A DNA stretch of 64,000 nucleotides from Erpobdella octoculata (Eukaryota > Annelida > Clitellata > Hirudinida > Erpobdellidae): contig OZ022243.1 in NCBI GenBank assembly GCA_963978895.1, positions 15,478,765 through 15,542,764 of the forward strand. The letters are read 5' to 3'. Positions 54,204-64,000 of this stretch are shown one piece after another. Both the position numbers and the translations under genes were made by a program. The first letter of the stretch is position 1. Every line of letters starts with the position of its first letter. The notes below the pieces were generated by a model. The model did not search any database, was not told the origin of the DNA, and saw nothing but the letters and a program-made list of their open reading frames with translations.

Positions 54204-55703
54204 CCAAGCTTTATTGATAATCATCAAACAAACTGCAAAACCATTGTAGCGAAGTCTAAATACAATTTGACGATATTATAACACTGGTGTCAGAAGTGGG
54301 ATTACAAGAATGGTTTTGAAAGCATTGGATGAACTCTCGATACTCGAGTTGAGGCGGGAAATTAGGAAACGAGAGCTCAGTGATAAAGAAAGAAAGTCTG
54401 AGCTCGTGGACCGCCTCCGGACGTCATTGACCCAGAAGAGTATGAGTTCGAAGCAGAAAATGAATTGATGAAGGCTCTGAACAAAATGGCGGAAGAATAC
54501 AGAGCAGCACGGGAGGAAAACAGAGAAGCACAGCAGGAAATGAAGAAATTTCTTGAACTCCTTAAATGGTGACACAAGCAATTGCGGAAACAAAAAAACG
54601 GTCATGATGATGAGCCATGCAAAGCTGTTCAAGATGAACCATGCAAAGATGGTGATAATGATACAGACGGTTTGGACGTCGACAACAAAACTAAAGAAGA
54701 TGAAAAGAATGTTGAAAACGAAATGCAAAACGATGAAGATGAAAGTGATGATTATAATAATGGCAATAACAGCGATGGCTTTTGCCCATACAGCAACGGT
54801 TCTGAAACGGAAGCCTCCATAACAGACGACAGCACCGAATATTCAGGGTCAGATTTTAGTGACGAATCAGACTCGGATGAAGCAGCCGAGGATTTAGAAA
54901 CGGACGAAACTCCAATGGAGAAATATGTCATAGTTACCTTGACAAAAAAAGAAGACACTGATTTGAGAGACGATGGCGATAATTTGAAGAAAGATCCGCT
55001 GGACGATACGAAAGTTGACACCGATGAAAGAACCGAGTTGGAATGTGAAAAGAAAACGCTCGATTGTAGCTTGGAAGAAAGCAAAGATGACGACGATGAA
55101 CTTCTCCAAAACAACAATAGCAATGCAGCCAGCAAAAACTCTAAAAAAGATGAGCCAAGAACAGAGAACGGTACCGAGGACTCTGAATCAGATAAATCCA
55201 TAGAAGATTCTGATTAGATGAATCCATTGAGGATTTTAAATCAGATGAATCCACAGAGGATTATAAATCAGATGAATCCACAGAGGATTCTAAATCAGAT
55301 AGACTAAGACTAAGAGTCATTTTAAAATCAAATAACAGTTTGACGAAGGGATTTATCGGATTTATGGAACGTGTTTTCGAAAAACCTTTTGAAGAGTTCA
55401 TTGAGAAAGACCTTGAGGAGTGGAGGAAGAAAAGACCAGCCATGGAATGTTCTATGGAAAGATATCTCAGATATTTTCAGAAAAAAAATATGGCGGATAT
55501 TCGATGGCGGGATTGTGTTATGGAAAACAATGTGCTGAATATTCAATGGAGAGATACCTCAGATTGTGTAATGAAAAAAAAAGATGGTGCTTATTTGAAA
55601 TATGATTTCAACAAAGACCTAAAAGATGTGAAGAAAGAAGAAAAAGCAGACAGTTCCGATAAACCGTGCAAAGATGTTCAGGACGAGGCGTGCAAAAATA
55701 ACT
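54204..55703 (+). mobile_element. SAP LTR element copy 3, mosaic and truncated
   Basis: About 80 bp of LTR end (to ATAACA, 54284) is followed by the primer site TGGTGTCAGAAGTGGGAT (54286-54303) and the gene. The 3' side is cut at 55703 by a Penelope-like element; no 3' LTR is seen. The LTR differs from those of copies 1 and 2. Confidence 0.75.
54310..55703 (+). pseudogene. SAP-domain acidic Gag-like protein (copy 3, mosaic)
   Basis: ATG at 54310. The SAP motif (LSILELRREIRKRELSDKE, RKSELVDRL) is different from, but equivalent to, copies 1-2. After stops near 54470 and 54570 the acidic part (54582-55217) matches copies 1 and 2 closely (SDGSETEASITDD equivalent, DDTKVDTDERTELECEKK). Then a TAG near 55217, DESTEDSKSD repeats, and a 170-bp insertion with MERYLR-like repeats not present in the other copies. 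It ends CKDVQDEACKNN at the PLE junction. The change from a divergent front to a conserved back suggests recombination between families. Confidence 0.75.
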
Positions 55704-55883
55704 AGGAATCAGATTTTCACGAATGCAAGCTCTATTAAATATAACGGCCCATTTCTTATTGCAACACTTTTGAATCAAATTCGTCAGCTGTCTCCATTCT
55801 TTTCTTATGTTCAAAACAGTACAAACATTTTCAAAATCTTTATTTAAACGAGTAGACCGGCCGGTTTCGGCATTCGCCATCAT
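55704..55883 (-). pseudogene. PLE-2 terminal N-module
   Basis: From the ATG within the hammerhead: ANAETGRSTRLNKDFENVC, then KKWAVIFNRACIRENLIPSY, directly followed by SAP-gene sequence rather than (TA)n. This gives the exact 3' end of the element. Confidence 0.75.
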
Positions 55884-55902
55884 CGGTACTCAACTGTTTA
55901 AA
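55843..55902 (-). ncRNA. Hammerhead ribozyme of PLE-2 (one core change)
   Basis: Stem I GAGUA/UACUC, extended by UUUAAAC/GUUUAAA beyond a 4-nt bulge (AGUU) of the kind that makes stem I-II loop contacts. Core CCGAUGA instead of CUGAUGA (U4 changed to C), stem II GGC-GAAU-GCC, GAAAC, stem III ACC-GGCC-GGU and site GUC. The U4 change probably lowers activity. Confidence 0.75.
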
Positions 55903-56072
55903 TGTAAACAACATAGACATATATACCAATATTTACGAAGACAGGAAAGTTTTTTAAATCGAATATACTAGAATTTGTAAATAAAATAACTTAAAATGAA
56001 CTGAAATGTATAATTAAAATATATACTATAAAACTAAAGAATTAAAATTTTTTGTAAATCAGTCTATATAAA

Positions 56073-56356
56073 CTGTCTTTTCCGACGCAATGTAATATTA
56101 CCACTATTGATTATATGGCAAAACGACATTATAACCGCATTCCCACTGTCAACAACACCTTCATCTTCCCTGCTTCCGTCAGCCTGTGTGACGGTGACAT
56201 TAGAAAGGTTATGAATCACTGTCTTTTCCGACGCAATGTAATATTACCACTATTGATTATATGGCAAAACGACATTGTAACCGCATTTCCACTGTCAACG
56301 ACACCTTCATCTTCGCCGCCGCCGTCAGCCTGTGTGACGGTGACATTAGAAAGGTT
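56073..56356. repeat. Tandem duplication of the PLE-2 C-terminus
   Basis: 138-bp units at 56073-56210 and 56219-56356 with an 8-bp spacer, about 93 % identical by eye. The duplication moved the stop codon: the frame now ends at 56216 in the inner copy, while the outer copy carries the ancestral end. Confidence 0.88.
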
Positions 56357-58516
56357 CGAAGCAATCTCCGGAACAGAACCACACGCGTCACTAGAGGGGC
56401 CAGAAACAGCAGGTGGCTCGGGCTCATCATCCTTAACTTCATCATCAATGTCACAAACAAGGCCATGAACATTACTCGAGCAATCTCCAGATTCATCAGA
56501 AAGCGGAGGTGGAAATACCTGCGCTGATGGGTGTACGTCTTGTCGTAGTGCCAGTAGTGCCTGGTGAACCTCAGATTTCGAACTCTTGACGCAGAGAACA
56601 GATAAATTTGTAAAAGAGGAACAACCAGTAGCATCACCGATAGAGGGAGCTGACACACAAGGAATCTTATTGTTTCCGGAGTTATTGGTAGAAGTTGTAC
56701 CTGATGCTTGACGTATGGAAGAGTGGATTGAGTTATTATTGAACAAACGTAGTATTCGTCCAAAATGGTCATCTTGTACATTTATTCCAGGTTTATTTTG
56801 AACAATATGGAGGGCCTCTAAGATTTTTAGACGATAAGGATCAGGTTCACGATTGAGCACGACAGTGTTGTCATCGAGAATTTGTCTTGTAAGCTTTTGG
56901 TTGTGTGCAGTTCTGAAGTGGGCTAAAATGCTTCCACCTTGAGTATGCATAGGGAGGCGTCTGGAGAGAGCTGTACGTGTATGCCCGATGTAAGTTTCTA
57001 TGTTCTTATGGGAGTAGGGACAAGTAAATTTGTAAACGACGTTTGCTTGTTGTAAATAGTTGGAATGATGACGACTGTTGCGCATTATCATTGTATGCGA
57101 TTTTCTGTCGTTATAGTAAATGTTAAAGTTCAGCTTCTGTGTCAGACGGTCTTTCATCTTGACGTTGTCTATAATTATATCACGGATAATTTTTTCATCA
57201 AGTTTGTAACGATCATGCATCTGCGCACAGTAACGAATGCTGATTGTTTCAATCTCTGGTTGACTATCAATAAGGTGAGAGTTGGTTCTTTTTTTGGCTA
57301 AGAAGGTGTTTAAGACTTTATCAATCATGGTGTTGGTGTAGTTGTTATCAATGAGAAGGACTTTGATGCGTTCAACTTCAGCATTGAATTTTATCCAATC
57401 ATCAGATATTTCATAAGCCCTAGATATTAAGTTGCAAATAACTCCTTCCTTGTATCTATCAGGGCAGTAACCAGCACCATTCATACATACATCCTCATTA
57501 GTCGGTTTCACGTAAACTTCGTATGTAAGACCGGATGCAGCCTGAGTAACGAGGACGTCGAGGAAGGCGAGTCGCTGCTGAATGTCACTATATTCGACCG
57601 TAAACTTCAACACAGAATTTTTCTGAAAATTAGTTTTCACCTCTTCTAATTGAGCGGAATTCTGACATATGAGAAAAATGTCATCAACATATCGAGTATA
57701 CAGAACTGGTTTATCTATCTCGCCAAATGAAATCTTTTCCAAATGTCCCATGTAGAAGTTGGCAAAGACAGGCCCAAGTGGGGAGCCCATAGCGACTCCG
57801 TCAATCTGCAAAAACAACTAGCCACTGGGGTGTCTGAAGGGCAACTCCTTGGTGCACAGACGAAGTAGCTCTGCCATTGTTGCTTCAGGGATTGTTGGAG
57901 GACGTGAAGTTTCGACGTGGTACACGTATTTCAAGATTATGTCTATGGTCTCATCAGTGGGAACGTTGGTAAACAGGCTAGTAACGTCGAGGGAAGCCAT
58001 TACACCACATACATCACGGTGACCCTTGATGAGATTAACAAACTCGAATGAAGATTTGACAGTGTGTTGAGTTGGACAATATGGAGAAATTACTGTAACA
58101 AGGAATTTTGCAAGATTAAAAGTAGGCGTAGGACATTGAGATATTATTGGTCGAAGAGGATTGCCTGTTTTGTGTGTTTTTACGTTTCCGTAAATATACC
58201 CTGGATAGAATTCACCAAATATTTGTTGTAAAGTGCTTTTTGGATCATTAGCAAGGATGCCAGCAATAAGTTTATTAGCTTTAGTTTTAATATGAATTGT
58301 GGGGTCTCTGGAAATTTTTCGAAACTTTGACGAACCGGATACAATTTCATTAAGTTTACTAAGGTAGTCATCCTTATCCAGGATAACGTAAGAATTTGAT
58401 TTATCGGACTTTCGAATTATTATACTGGAATTGTTTTTCAAAGATGCTGCTGAGTTGAGTAGTTCACGGGCCATTCTTTTACTCAGGTTTCGATGCTTTA
58501 AACCTTCAACTTTCAA
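56216..58516 (-). pseudogene. PLE-2 reverse transcriptase and GIY-YIG endonuclease
   Basis: 58516-57818: IIIRKSDKSNSYVILDKDD, GYIYGNVKTHK, PLRPIISQCPTP and SLDVTSLFTNVP (motif A). An in-frame TAG at 57818-57820 sits where PLE-1 has a glutamine codon. 57817-56216 continues: LQIDGVAMGSPLGPVFANFY (motif B), YTRYVDDIFLIC (motif C), AFLDVLV, then VVYKFTCPYSHKN-ETYIGHTRTALSRRL, the GIY-YIG nuclease, and a serine-rich tail ending LRRKRQ. PLE RTs are telomerase-related and use the nuclease for target priming. One nonsense mutation and one N-terminal frameshift are the only major lesions. Confidence 0.9.
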
Positions 58517-58990
58517 CAGTGCAGAAAACGATTGCTAACAGACAGTTTACCCTTAACCGCAAATAAGTCAATCCAATCTGGTGATATAACATTTCAAGTT
58601 CAACCTGCTTTTTCATTTGACTGTATTTTCCTGGTACATGACAATTGTACCCAAGCTGAAGAAATTTTACTTCATTCTCGGTGGGAATGTATGTCGAAAG
58701 ATTAACAAAATGTTTAACATCATTTTTTAGTAGAAAACTGCCTCCATACAGATTGGAGAGCTTATTTAGAATTATGGATTTTTTCCGTGCATCACACCTT
58801 TCTATTGCTTTATTGATGTTTTGTTCGAAGAGCTGTTTATGCTCATTATCAAAAATATCAGAACACAGTATACCTTTTTCATTAAGCAATTTGACGTTCA
58901 ACTTGTTGAATTCAATTTGGGCATTATTCAATTCTTCTTTAATGGCATGTCGAGCAATTGAGAAGGTATCATTGTAGTTTGAGCGCTGGT

Positions 58991-58991
58991 A

Positions 58992-59046
<55 letters not shown>

Positions 59047-59047
59047 C
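58991..59047. repeat. (TA)26 array between PLE-1 and PLE-2
   Basis: Boundary of the two head-to-tail elements. Confidence 0.93.
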
Positions 59048-59204
59048 ATACATAATTGGGGACAATATTTTCCCGCAAGCAAGTTTCATTGAACTTTTTC
59101 GCCCATTTTGCATTCAACAGTTTCTTGTATAAACCTTGCAAAACAACAATATCTTTCCTTTCTGAAACTACACCAAGCAACGTTTTAAAATCTTTATTTT
59201 TTCC

Positions 59205-59247
59205 AGCTGACTGGCCAGTTTCGGTTAATTTAACCATCTTCAGAGCT
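59205..59247 (-). ncRNA. Type I hammerhead ribozyme of PLE-1
   Basis: Stem I AGCU/AGCU (4 bp), core CUGAAGA, extra U, stem II GGUUA-AAU-UAACC (5 bp), GAAAC, stem III ACU-GGCC-AGU, cleavage site GUC. All consensus bases present. Also contains the AUG of the N-module. Confidence 0.83.
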
Positions 59248-59546
59248 TCATTTATAATAATAAAACGGTATATATTTATAATAATAAAACGGTATATATT
59301 AAAATCGAAAAAACACTTTCTCAAATTATAATAATAAAGTTAATTAAACAGCAGTTAGTTTGTTTTCAATACATGCAGAATTAGACGTAAAATCAATAAA
59401 AGTAGCCGAGTATTAATAAACACGCTTTCAGTGAGTAAACAAGTGTGGACGCGTTCAGCCAAAGTCTCACTAAAATACAAATTAAGTACACAACCAGCAA
59501 GCCACACAGCTGATTTCACGCTCACTTTTCCCGTAGTTTTTGTTTT

Positions 59547-62108
59547 CTACTTTCTTCTTTTTATATTAATGTTTGGATTGCAAAGTAAATGTTCAAACAC
59601 CGCAGGTGTCTCAGCCTCACCTGCACTATTAATCAAAACATTCTCAATTTCTCCGATTAGTGTAGTTCCACAATTTTTAGCCGCATCGCCATCAACCTCG
59701 ACTTCACTACCTTCACAGTTACAGAAAACATCTTCATCGTCGACATTATTACTACTTTTATGTTTTTCTTCCAAGTAATTTTCTTTTCCTTCAATCATTT
59801 CATCTGTGTGGAAACTATCAAGAGAGAGTGATTCTGACTCCGTATTTTTAGAGCCACAGCTTTTAAAACAAACAGGCGTTTCTCTAGTTAGATCTCCCTC
59901 AGCATCCACAGACCTTTCATAATTCTTGACAGGTGTAGTTTCCTTCTGGTTAGTGAGATTTTCCATGACGGTATCCTCTATGTCTTTGATGTTGAGTATA
60001 TCTTCATCGGTCACCATATCAATTTCTTTCTCGCAGCAATCACTTTGTTCTCTTCTTTCGGACAAATCATTTTCAAATTTCACGCTCGTTTTATTCTTGT
60101 TGAGATTATCGTAGAGGAGTGGTTTGGGCTCTAAGATTTTAGAGTCACAATTATTACTAGCCTCTCCAACTGAAACGTCAGATGAATGCTGACAGTTATT
60201 TACCTTTATTTCAAGAAGTTTCTTTTTTGGATCCTTGTTCGTCATATCTGTTTTATGTTTATCTCCTTCCATCAATCTATTCATATTCATTCCTTTATTG
60301 ACGTTTGATGCAATTCCAAATTTTGGAACAATTGGGCCATCAAACAATTTCAAAATGTGAGTGAAATTGTTATCTTGAATGTTAATTGCCGGTTTTTGTT
60401 CCTGGATCAACAAAGCCTCTGCCACCCTTAATCGTCTCGGATTGTTAAAAGTTTCTATTATTTCAGTGTTATCCACAAGGATTTGTCTAGATAACTGCTT
60501 ATGGTGTTTTTCACAGAAATGCTTCATGATACCTCCACCCTGCAAATGCATAGTCAACCTTCGTGATAAAGACGTTCGGGTAGAGCCAATATATGTTGCA
60601 TGATCACAGGGACATGTGAACCTGTAGATAACATTTTTCCGTTGCAAATGCTTTTTACAGTTAGAAATATTGTTACGCATAACCATGGAGTGGGATGTTT
60701 TTGGTTTATAGTATACATTAAGTTTAATTTCATAGTTTAACGGATCAATAACTTTCACTTGAGTTTTGACTATATTTTTTATGATGTTTTCGTCAACTAT
60801 ATAATTTCTGTGCATTTGGGCTTTATAATAAACGTTTATGGCCTTCTTTGGATTATCACTGAATTTGTCAATTTTCAAACTAGCATCAAGAAATCTTTTT
60901 GTGACATCATCAACCATTCTGTTTGTGAAGTTATTATTAATGAGTATTTCTTTAATTTTTTGAATTTCTATTTGAAGTTCCTCAAGACAATCAGTAGATT
61001 GACGGGCTCTGTGTAGCATGTTCAGAATAACACTAACTTTGTATCTCTCAGGGCAAAAACCATCGGCGTTCAAAGTTTCTCCGTGATTTGTAGGTTTTTT
61101 GTATGGATTTAATTTTAAACATTTATCTGCCGTTGTTACAAGTAAGTCTAAAAAAGGCAATTTATTTTCATAACTGAGTTCAACAGTAAGTTTCAAAACA
61201 GAATTGCTCTCAAATTTGCCCTTCAATTCCTGAAGTTGATCGCAGTCATCACACAGAACAAATATATCATCAACGTATCTCACGTACATTCGAGGTTTAT
61301 TGCAAATATTAAATACTTTCTTTTCTATGTTTGCCATGTAAAAATCTGCAAACGTTGGCCCCAATGGAGAGCCCATCGCTACACCATCAATTTGCAGATA
61401 CAACTGTCCGTTAGGATGTCTAAATGGAACCTCGCATGTGCATAATTTCAGTAATTCAGAGAGCAACGCTGCATCGACATCTGGAGGTGAAATTGTAGGA
61501 TGGTTGAAAACACAATTTATAATTATTTCTACTGTTTCTTTGACTGGTATATTTGTAAAAAGATTTTCAACGTCTAGTGATGCGATTATACCAGACCCAT
61601 CTGAAGTGCTTCGAACCAAACTAATGAACTCGAATGAAGATGGAACGCTATGGTGACGAGGACAGAAAGGAGAAATCATTTTATTCAGTGATTTTGCTAA
61701 TTGATAAACCGGAGTTGGTATCTGAGAGATGATTGGTCGTAACGGATTATCTTTCTTATGGATTTTAACGTTACCATATAAATAACCTGGATCGAATTCG
61801 CCCATTATCTGAATAAGCTTGTTTTGTCCTTTTAGAGTTTTATTTGCTTGTACTATTAGTTTGTTTGCTTTGATCTTGATGGTATCAGTCGGATCTGTTT
61901 TTATCTTTCTAAATTTTGTTTCATCAGATGTGATGACATTCAGTTTTTCAATATATTCGGTGTGGTTGATTAGAACATAAACATTAGATTTATCTGCTTT
62001 TCGCACGACCACATCGGAGTTGTTTCGGAGAGTTTTTGCTGCGTGTAAAAGTTCTGGTGACAGAAAAGTATTTTTTGTATGACGGTGCACAAGGCTTTCA
62101 GAGCACAA
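59547..62108 (-). CDS. PLE-1 reverse transcriptase / GIY-YIG endonuclease (853 codons, 5'-truncated)
   Basis: No stop or frameshift. Approximate residues: 34-45 VVVRKADKSNVYVL; 102-130 GEFDPGYLYGNVKIHKK and NPLRPIISQ; 176-190 ASLDVENLFTNIP (motif A aspartate); 240-255 LQIDGVAMGSPLGP (motif B); about 275 VRYVDDIFVL (motif C); 492-530 VIYRFTCPCDHATYIG, TRTSLSRRLTMH (GIY-YIG nuclease). Residues 600-853 are a long acidic, serine- and asparagine-rich tail ending NPNINIKRRK. The first codon is TTG and the true start is lost, so the protein lacks its N-terminal 150-200 residues but keeps both catalytic domains. This is a telomerase-related RT using target-primed synthesis. Confidence 0.92.
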   Translation of the reverse strand: MCSESLVHRHTKNTFLSPELLHAAKTLRNNSDVVVRKADKSNVYVLINHTEYIEKLNVITSDETKFRKIKTDPTDTIKIKANKLIVQANKTLKGQNKLIQIMGEFDPGYLYGNVKIHKKDNPLRPIISQIPTPVYQLAKSLNKMISPFCPRHHSVPSSFEFISLVRSTSDGSGIIASLDVENLFTNIPVKETVEIIINCVFNHPTISPPDVDAALLSELLKLCTCEVPFRHPNGQLYLQIDGVAMGSPLGPTFADFYMANIEKKVFNICNKPRMYVRYVDDIFVLCDDCDQLQELKGKFESNSVLKLTVELSYENKLPFLDLLVTTADKCLKLNPYKKPTNHGETLNADGFCPERYKVSVILNMLHRARQSTDCLEELQIEIQKIKEILINNNFTNRMVDDVTKRFLDASLKIDKFSDNPKKAINVYYKAQMHRNYIVDENIIKNIVKTQVKVIDPLNYEIKLNVYYKPKTSHSMVMRNNISNCKKHLQRKNVIYRFTCPCDHATYIGSTRTSLSRRLTMHLQGGGIMKHFCEKHHKQLSRQILVDNTEIIETFNNPRRLRVAEALLIQEQKPAINIQDNNFTHILKLFDGPIVPKFGIASNVNKGMNMNRLMEGDKHKTDMTNKDPKKKLLEIKVNNCQHSSDVSVGEASNNCDSKILEPKPLLYDNLNKNKTSVKFENDLSERREQSDCCEKEIDMVTDEDILNIKDIEDTVMENLTNQKETTPVKNYERSVDAEGDLTRETPVCFKSCGSKNTESESLSLDSFHTDEMIEGKENYLEEKHKSSNNVDDEDVFCNCEGSEVEVDGDAAKNCGTTLIGEIENVLINSAGEAETPAVFEHLLCNPNINIKRRK

Positions 62109-62150
62109 CAGAGGCTTTAGACGATCAGAGTAAACAACAAGTTAGGTCAT

Positions 62151-63186
62151 AATACACTTCAAAGCTGAGAATAACTGTTTAGCTGTAACATTTAAGTATA
62201 CTAGAATCGTTTCAATCAGACGAAAAAAGTCATCACTTATTACAGATGGCAAAATATTATTTTTTTCTAAAAAAAAATGGCTTTTTATGTTTTTTAGTAA
62301 ACATTTTTGTGGGAGTGACTTTACGAAACTATTCTATGTGTTAACCTCCAAAATGGAACGGTTCAAGCCAAACTCGAAAAACTTGACTATTGCTATGATT
62401 TTGGACAGCGAGATTTTTTCATGGCTACAAGGATAACATAAGCAGTTGCGTTTACTTTGTCCACCTTGAAACCGTACTTTTAACCGGTTCATGAAATTGT
62501 CAGAGAATAAATTGAAAGTGGTCAGAGAACAAAAATTCTATGATTTTGTACAGCAAGTTTTTTGTATGGCTACAGGGAACTAGTCCGCCTTGAAACCGTA
62601 GGTACCTTTAGCCGGTTCATGAAATGGTCAGAGAATAAATTGAAAATTGTTTTTTCTGTACTACTCTTCTGGACCATGAAAAAAAGAAGTGTCCTGGGTT
62701 GACATTACTTACTACAGAAAGAAAATGAGAGAAAAAGAAAGTGAGAGAAAAAGAAAAAGAGAAAAAGAGGGAGAAAAAAAGTTATTAAAAAAGTTAATTT
62801 AAATTCCTTATGTTTGGTTTTACTGAATAAAAAAATAAAGATGACTTACAACGGACTGCAAAACGACAGAAATGAAAATTAAAAAAACAACTAAAAAAAT
62901 ATTTTCGGGCCCAGCATTACGAAATTCCCGGATCTGTATCACTTAGTTTCGGGTTTTCTCGCTAGGCCTGCTATCCTTCGAAAACCTAGCTCTATCAAAA
63001 CTTCCCAATGTGCTCGTGTGCTGTTTTACAATCTCGCTTCACAGTGTAGCCATGGACTTCTTTATATGAATTATGATGTCCATTTTGCTGCTTAGTTAGC
63101 ACTTGCCCATGTGTGTGTGTGCTGTTGTGCGATCTCATCCTACGACCTACAGCGTAGCCGACCAACATTATATCTTTACTGACATT
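62151..63186. other. No gene; contains a diverged 157-bp direct repeat
   Basis: 62390-62520 and 62547-62647 share CTATGATTTTG-ACAGC, CCTTGAAACCGTA and CCGGTTCATGAAAT-GTCAG. A GAGAAAAAGAAA-rich tract lies at 62715-62785. No coding frame. Confidence 0.5.
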
Positions 63187-63345
63187 ATATTTTTACTGAA
63201 AAAATAATTTTTACTGAAAAAATAATTTTTACTGAAAAAATAATTTTTACTGAAAAAATAATTTTTACTGAAAAAATAATTTTTACTGAAAAAATAATTT
63301 TAACTGAAAAAATAATTTTAACTGAAAAAATAATTTTAACTGACA
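63187..63345. repeat. 18-bp minisatellite, about 9 copies
   Basis: Unit ACTGAAAAAATAATTTTT, with the last three units carrying AATTTTA variants. The minus-strand frame FSVKII repeated is not a gene. Confidence 0.9.

Positions 63346-64000
<655 letters not shown>

Larger units (their letters stand above)
55704..58990 (-). mobile_element. Penelope-like element PLE-2
   Basis: High to low coordinate: N-terminal body from the (TA)n at 58990, RT (57818-58516 and on), GIY-YIG nuclease, C-tail (original end near 56065), hammerhead (55843-55902) and N-module (55704-55880). The last part is fused to the SAP gene copy 3 at 55703. The other family member (48435-49081) is about 95 % identical by eye. Confidence 0.85.
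58506..59324 (-). pseudogene. Fused PLE N-terminal frame crossing the (TA)n
   Basis: A single 272-codon frame. It enters in PLE-1's terminal sequence, passes the AUG in the hammerhead (59205-59247), the module KKLLNAKWAKKFNETCLRE-NIVPNYVW, reads (TA)n as (IY)n, and continues into the PLE-2 N-terminal body (SIARHAIKEELNNAQIEF, GGSFLLKNDVKHFVNL). It ends 10 bp inside the RT frame, from which it is offset, so a frameshift near 58510 separates it from RT. It shows how a tandem PLE can borrow the upstream element's end as its own start. Confidence 0.78.
59048..62150 (-). mobile_element. Penelope-like element PLE-1
   Basis: Carries the intact RT-nuclease frame (59547-62108), 300 bp of 3' sequence, hammerhead (59205-59247) and N-module ending at (TA)n. 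The N-terminal part of the protein is missing upstream: an in-frame TAA lies 12 codons before the first codon at 62108 and no N-terminal body is recognisable beyond. It is therefore 5'-truncated. A different family from PLE-2 (roughly half the residues shared). Confidence 0.85.

Noticed and set aside
63187..63345. CRISPR-like array
   Set aside because: The 18-bp units are directly adjacent without spacers; the same holds for the other minisatellites in the window.

Overview
This is repeat-dominated DNA from an animal, most likely an invertebrate. The evidence is the element mix: Penelope-like elements (PLEs) with GIY-YIG endonucleases and hammerhead ribozymes, RTE and CR1/L2-type LINEs, Ty3/gypsy LTR elements, hAT transposons, Helitrons and tRNA-derived SINEs. 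Very long (TA)n arrays are everywhere, and one spliced host exon (HUS1-like, 52901-53075, minus) is visible. I cannot fix the phylum. There are no operons, CRISPR arrays or bacterial signals. Most long open frames are transposon genes or readings of stop-free satellite DNA.

Layout. 1-1.1 kb: LINE 3' end with an RNase H domain. 1.1-1.9 kb: a PLE remnant with a hammerhead ribozyme. 2.0-5.0 kb (minus): a nearly full-length, decayed RTE-type LINE. 5.06-6.5 kb (minus): a Helitron 3' half with Pif1-like helicase. 6.5-9.7 kb: LINE, SINE and transposase fragments. 9.81-11.62 kb: a hAT element with a perfect 8-bp target duplication, inside a SINE. 11.9-19.1 kb: two non-autonomous LTR elements carrying a SAP-domain acidic protein. 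The second is broken by a foldback-type element and a LINE fragment. 19.57-29.73 kb: a Ty3/gypsy element whose integrase precedes its reverse transcriptase (Gmr1-like order). Its integrase gene is split by a young, nearly intact mag-like gypsy element with identical LTRs (22.69-27.40 kb). 30-33 kb: PLE, transposase and Helitron fragments. 33.9-38.2 kb (minus): a CR1/L2-type LINE, split by a hAT-like MITE and lying inside pieces of a second LINE. 38.4-48.3 kb: (TA)n arrays, Helitrons (three sibling copies differing by a 156-bp internal repeat), PLE terminal copies with the best hammerhead, a BED/hAT fragment and a large GAAT/GAAC microsatellite. 48.3-54 kb: PLE and RTE fragments, the HUS1-like exon, a SINE and a LINE tail. 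54.2-55.7 kb: a third SAP-element copy. 55.7-62.1 kb (minus): two head-to-tail PLEs, one with an intact 853-codon RT-endonuclease frame. 63.6-64 kb (minus): a LINE C-terminus.

Together the window is a nested stack of insertions. The most coherent system is the PLE set. A type I hammerhead ribozyme sits about 165-370 bp downstream of the PLE stop codon. It contains the AUG of an N-terminal module, and that module ends in a (TA)n array. Because (TA)n has no stop codon in any frame, the reading frame can pass through the array into a downstream PLE body, as it does at 58506-59324.
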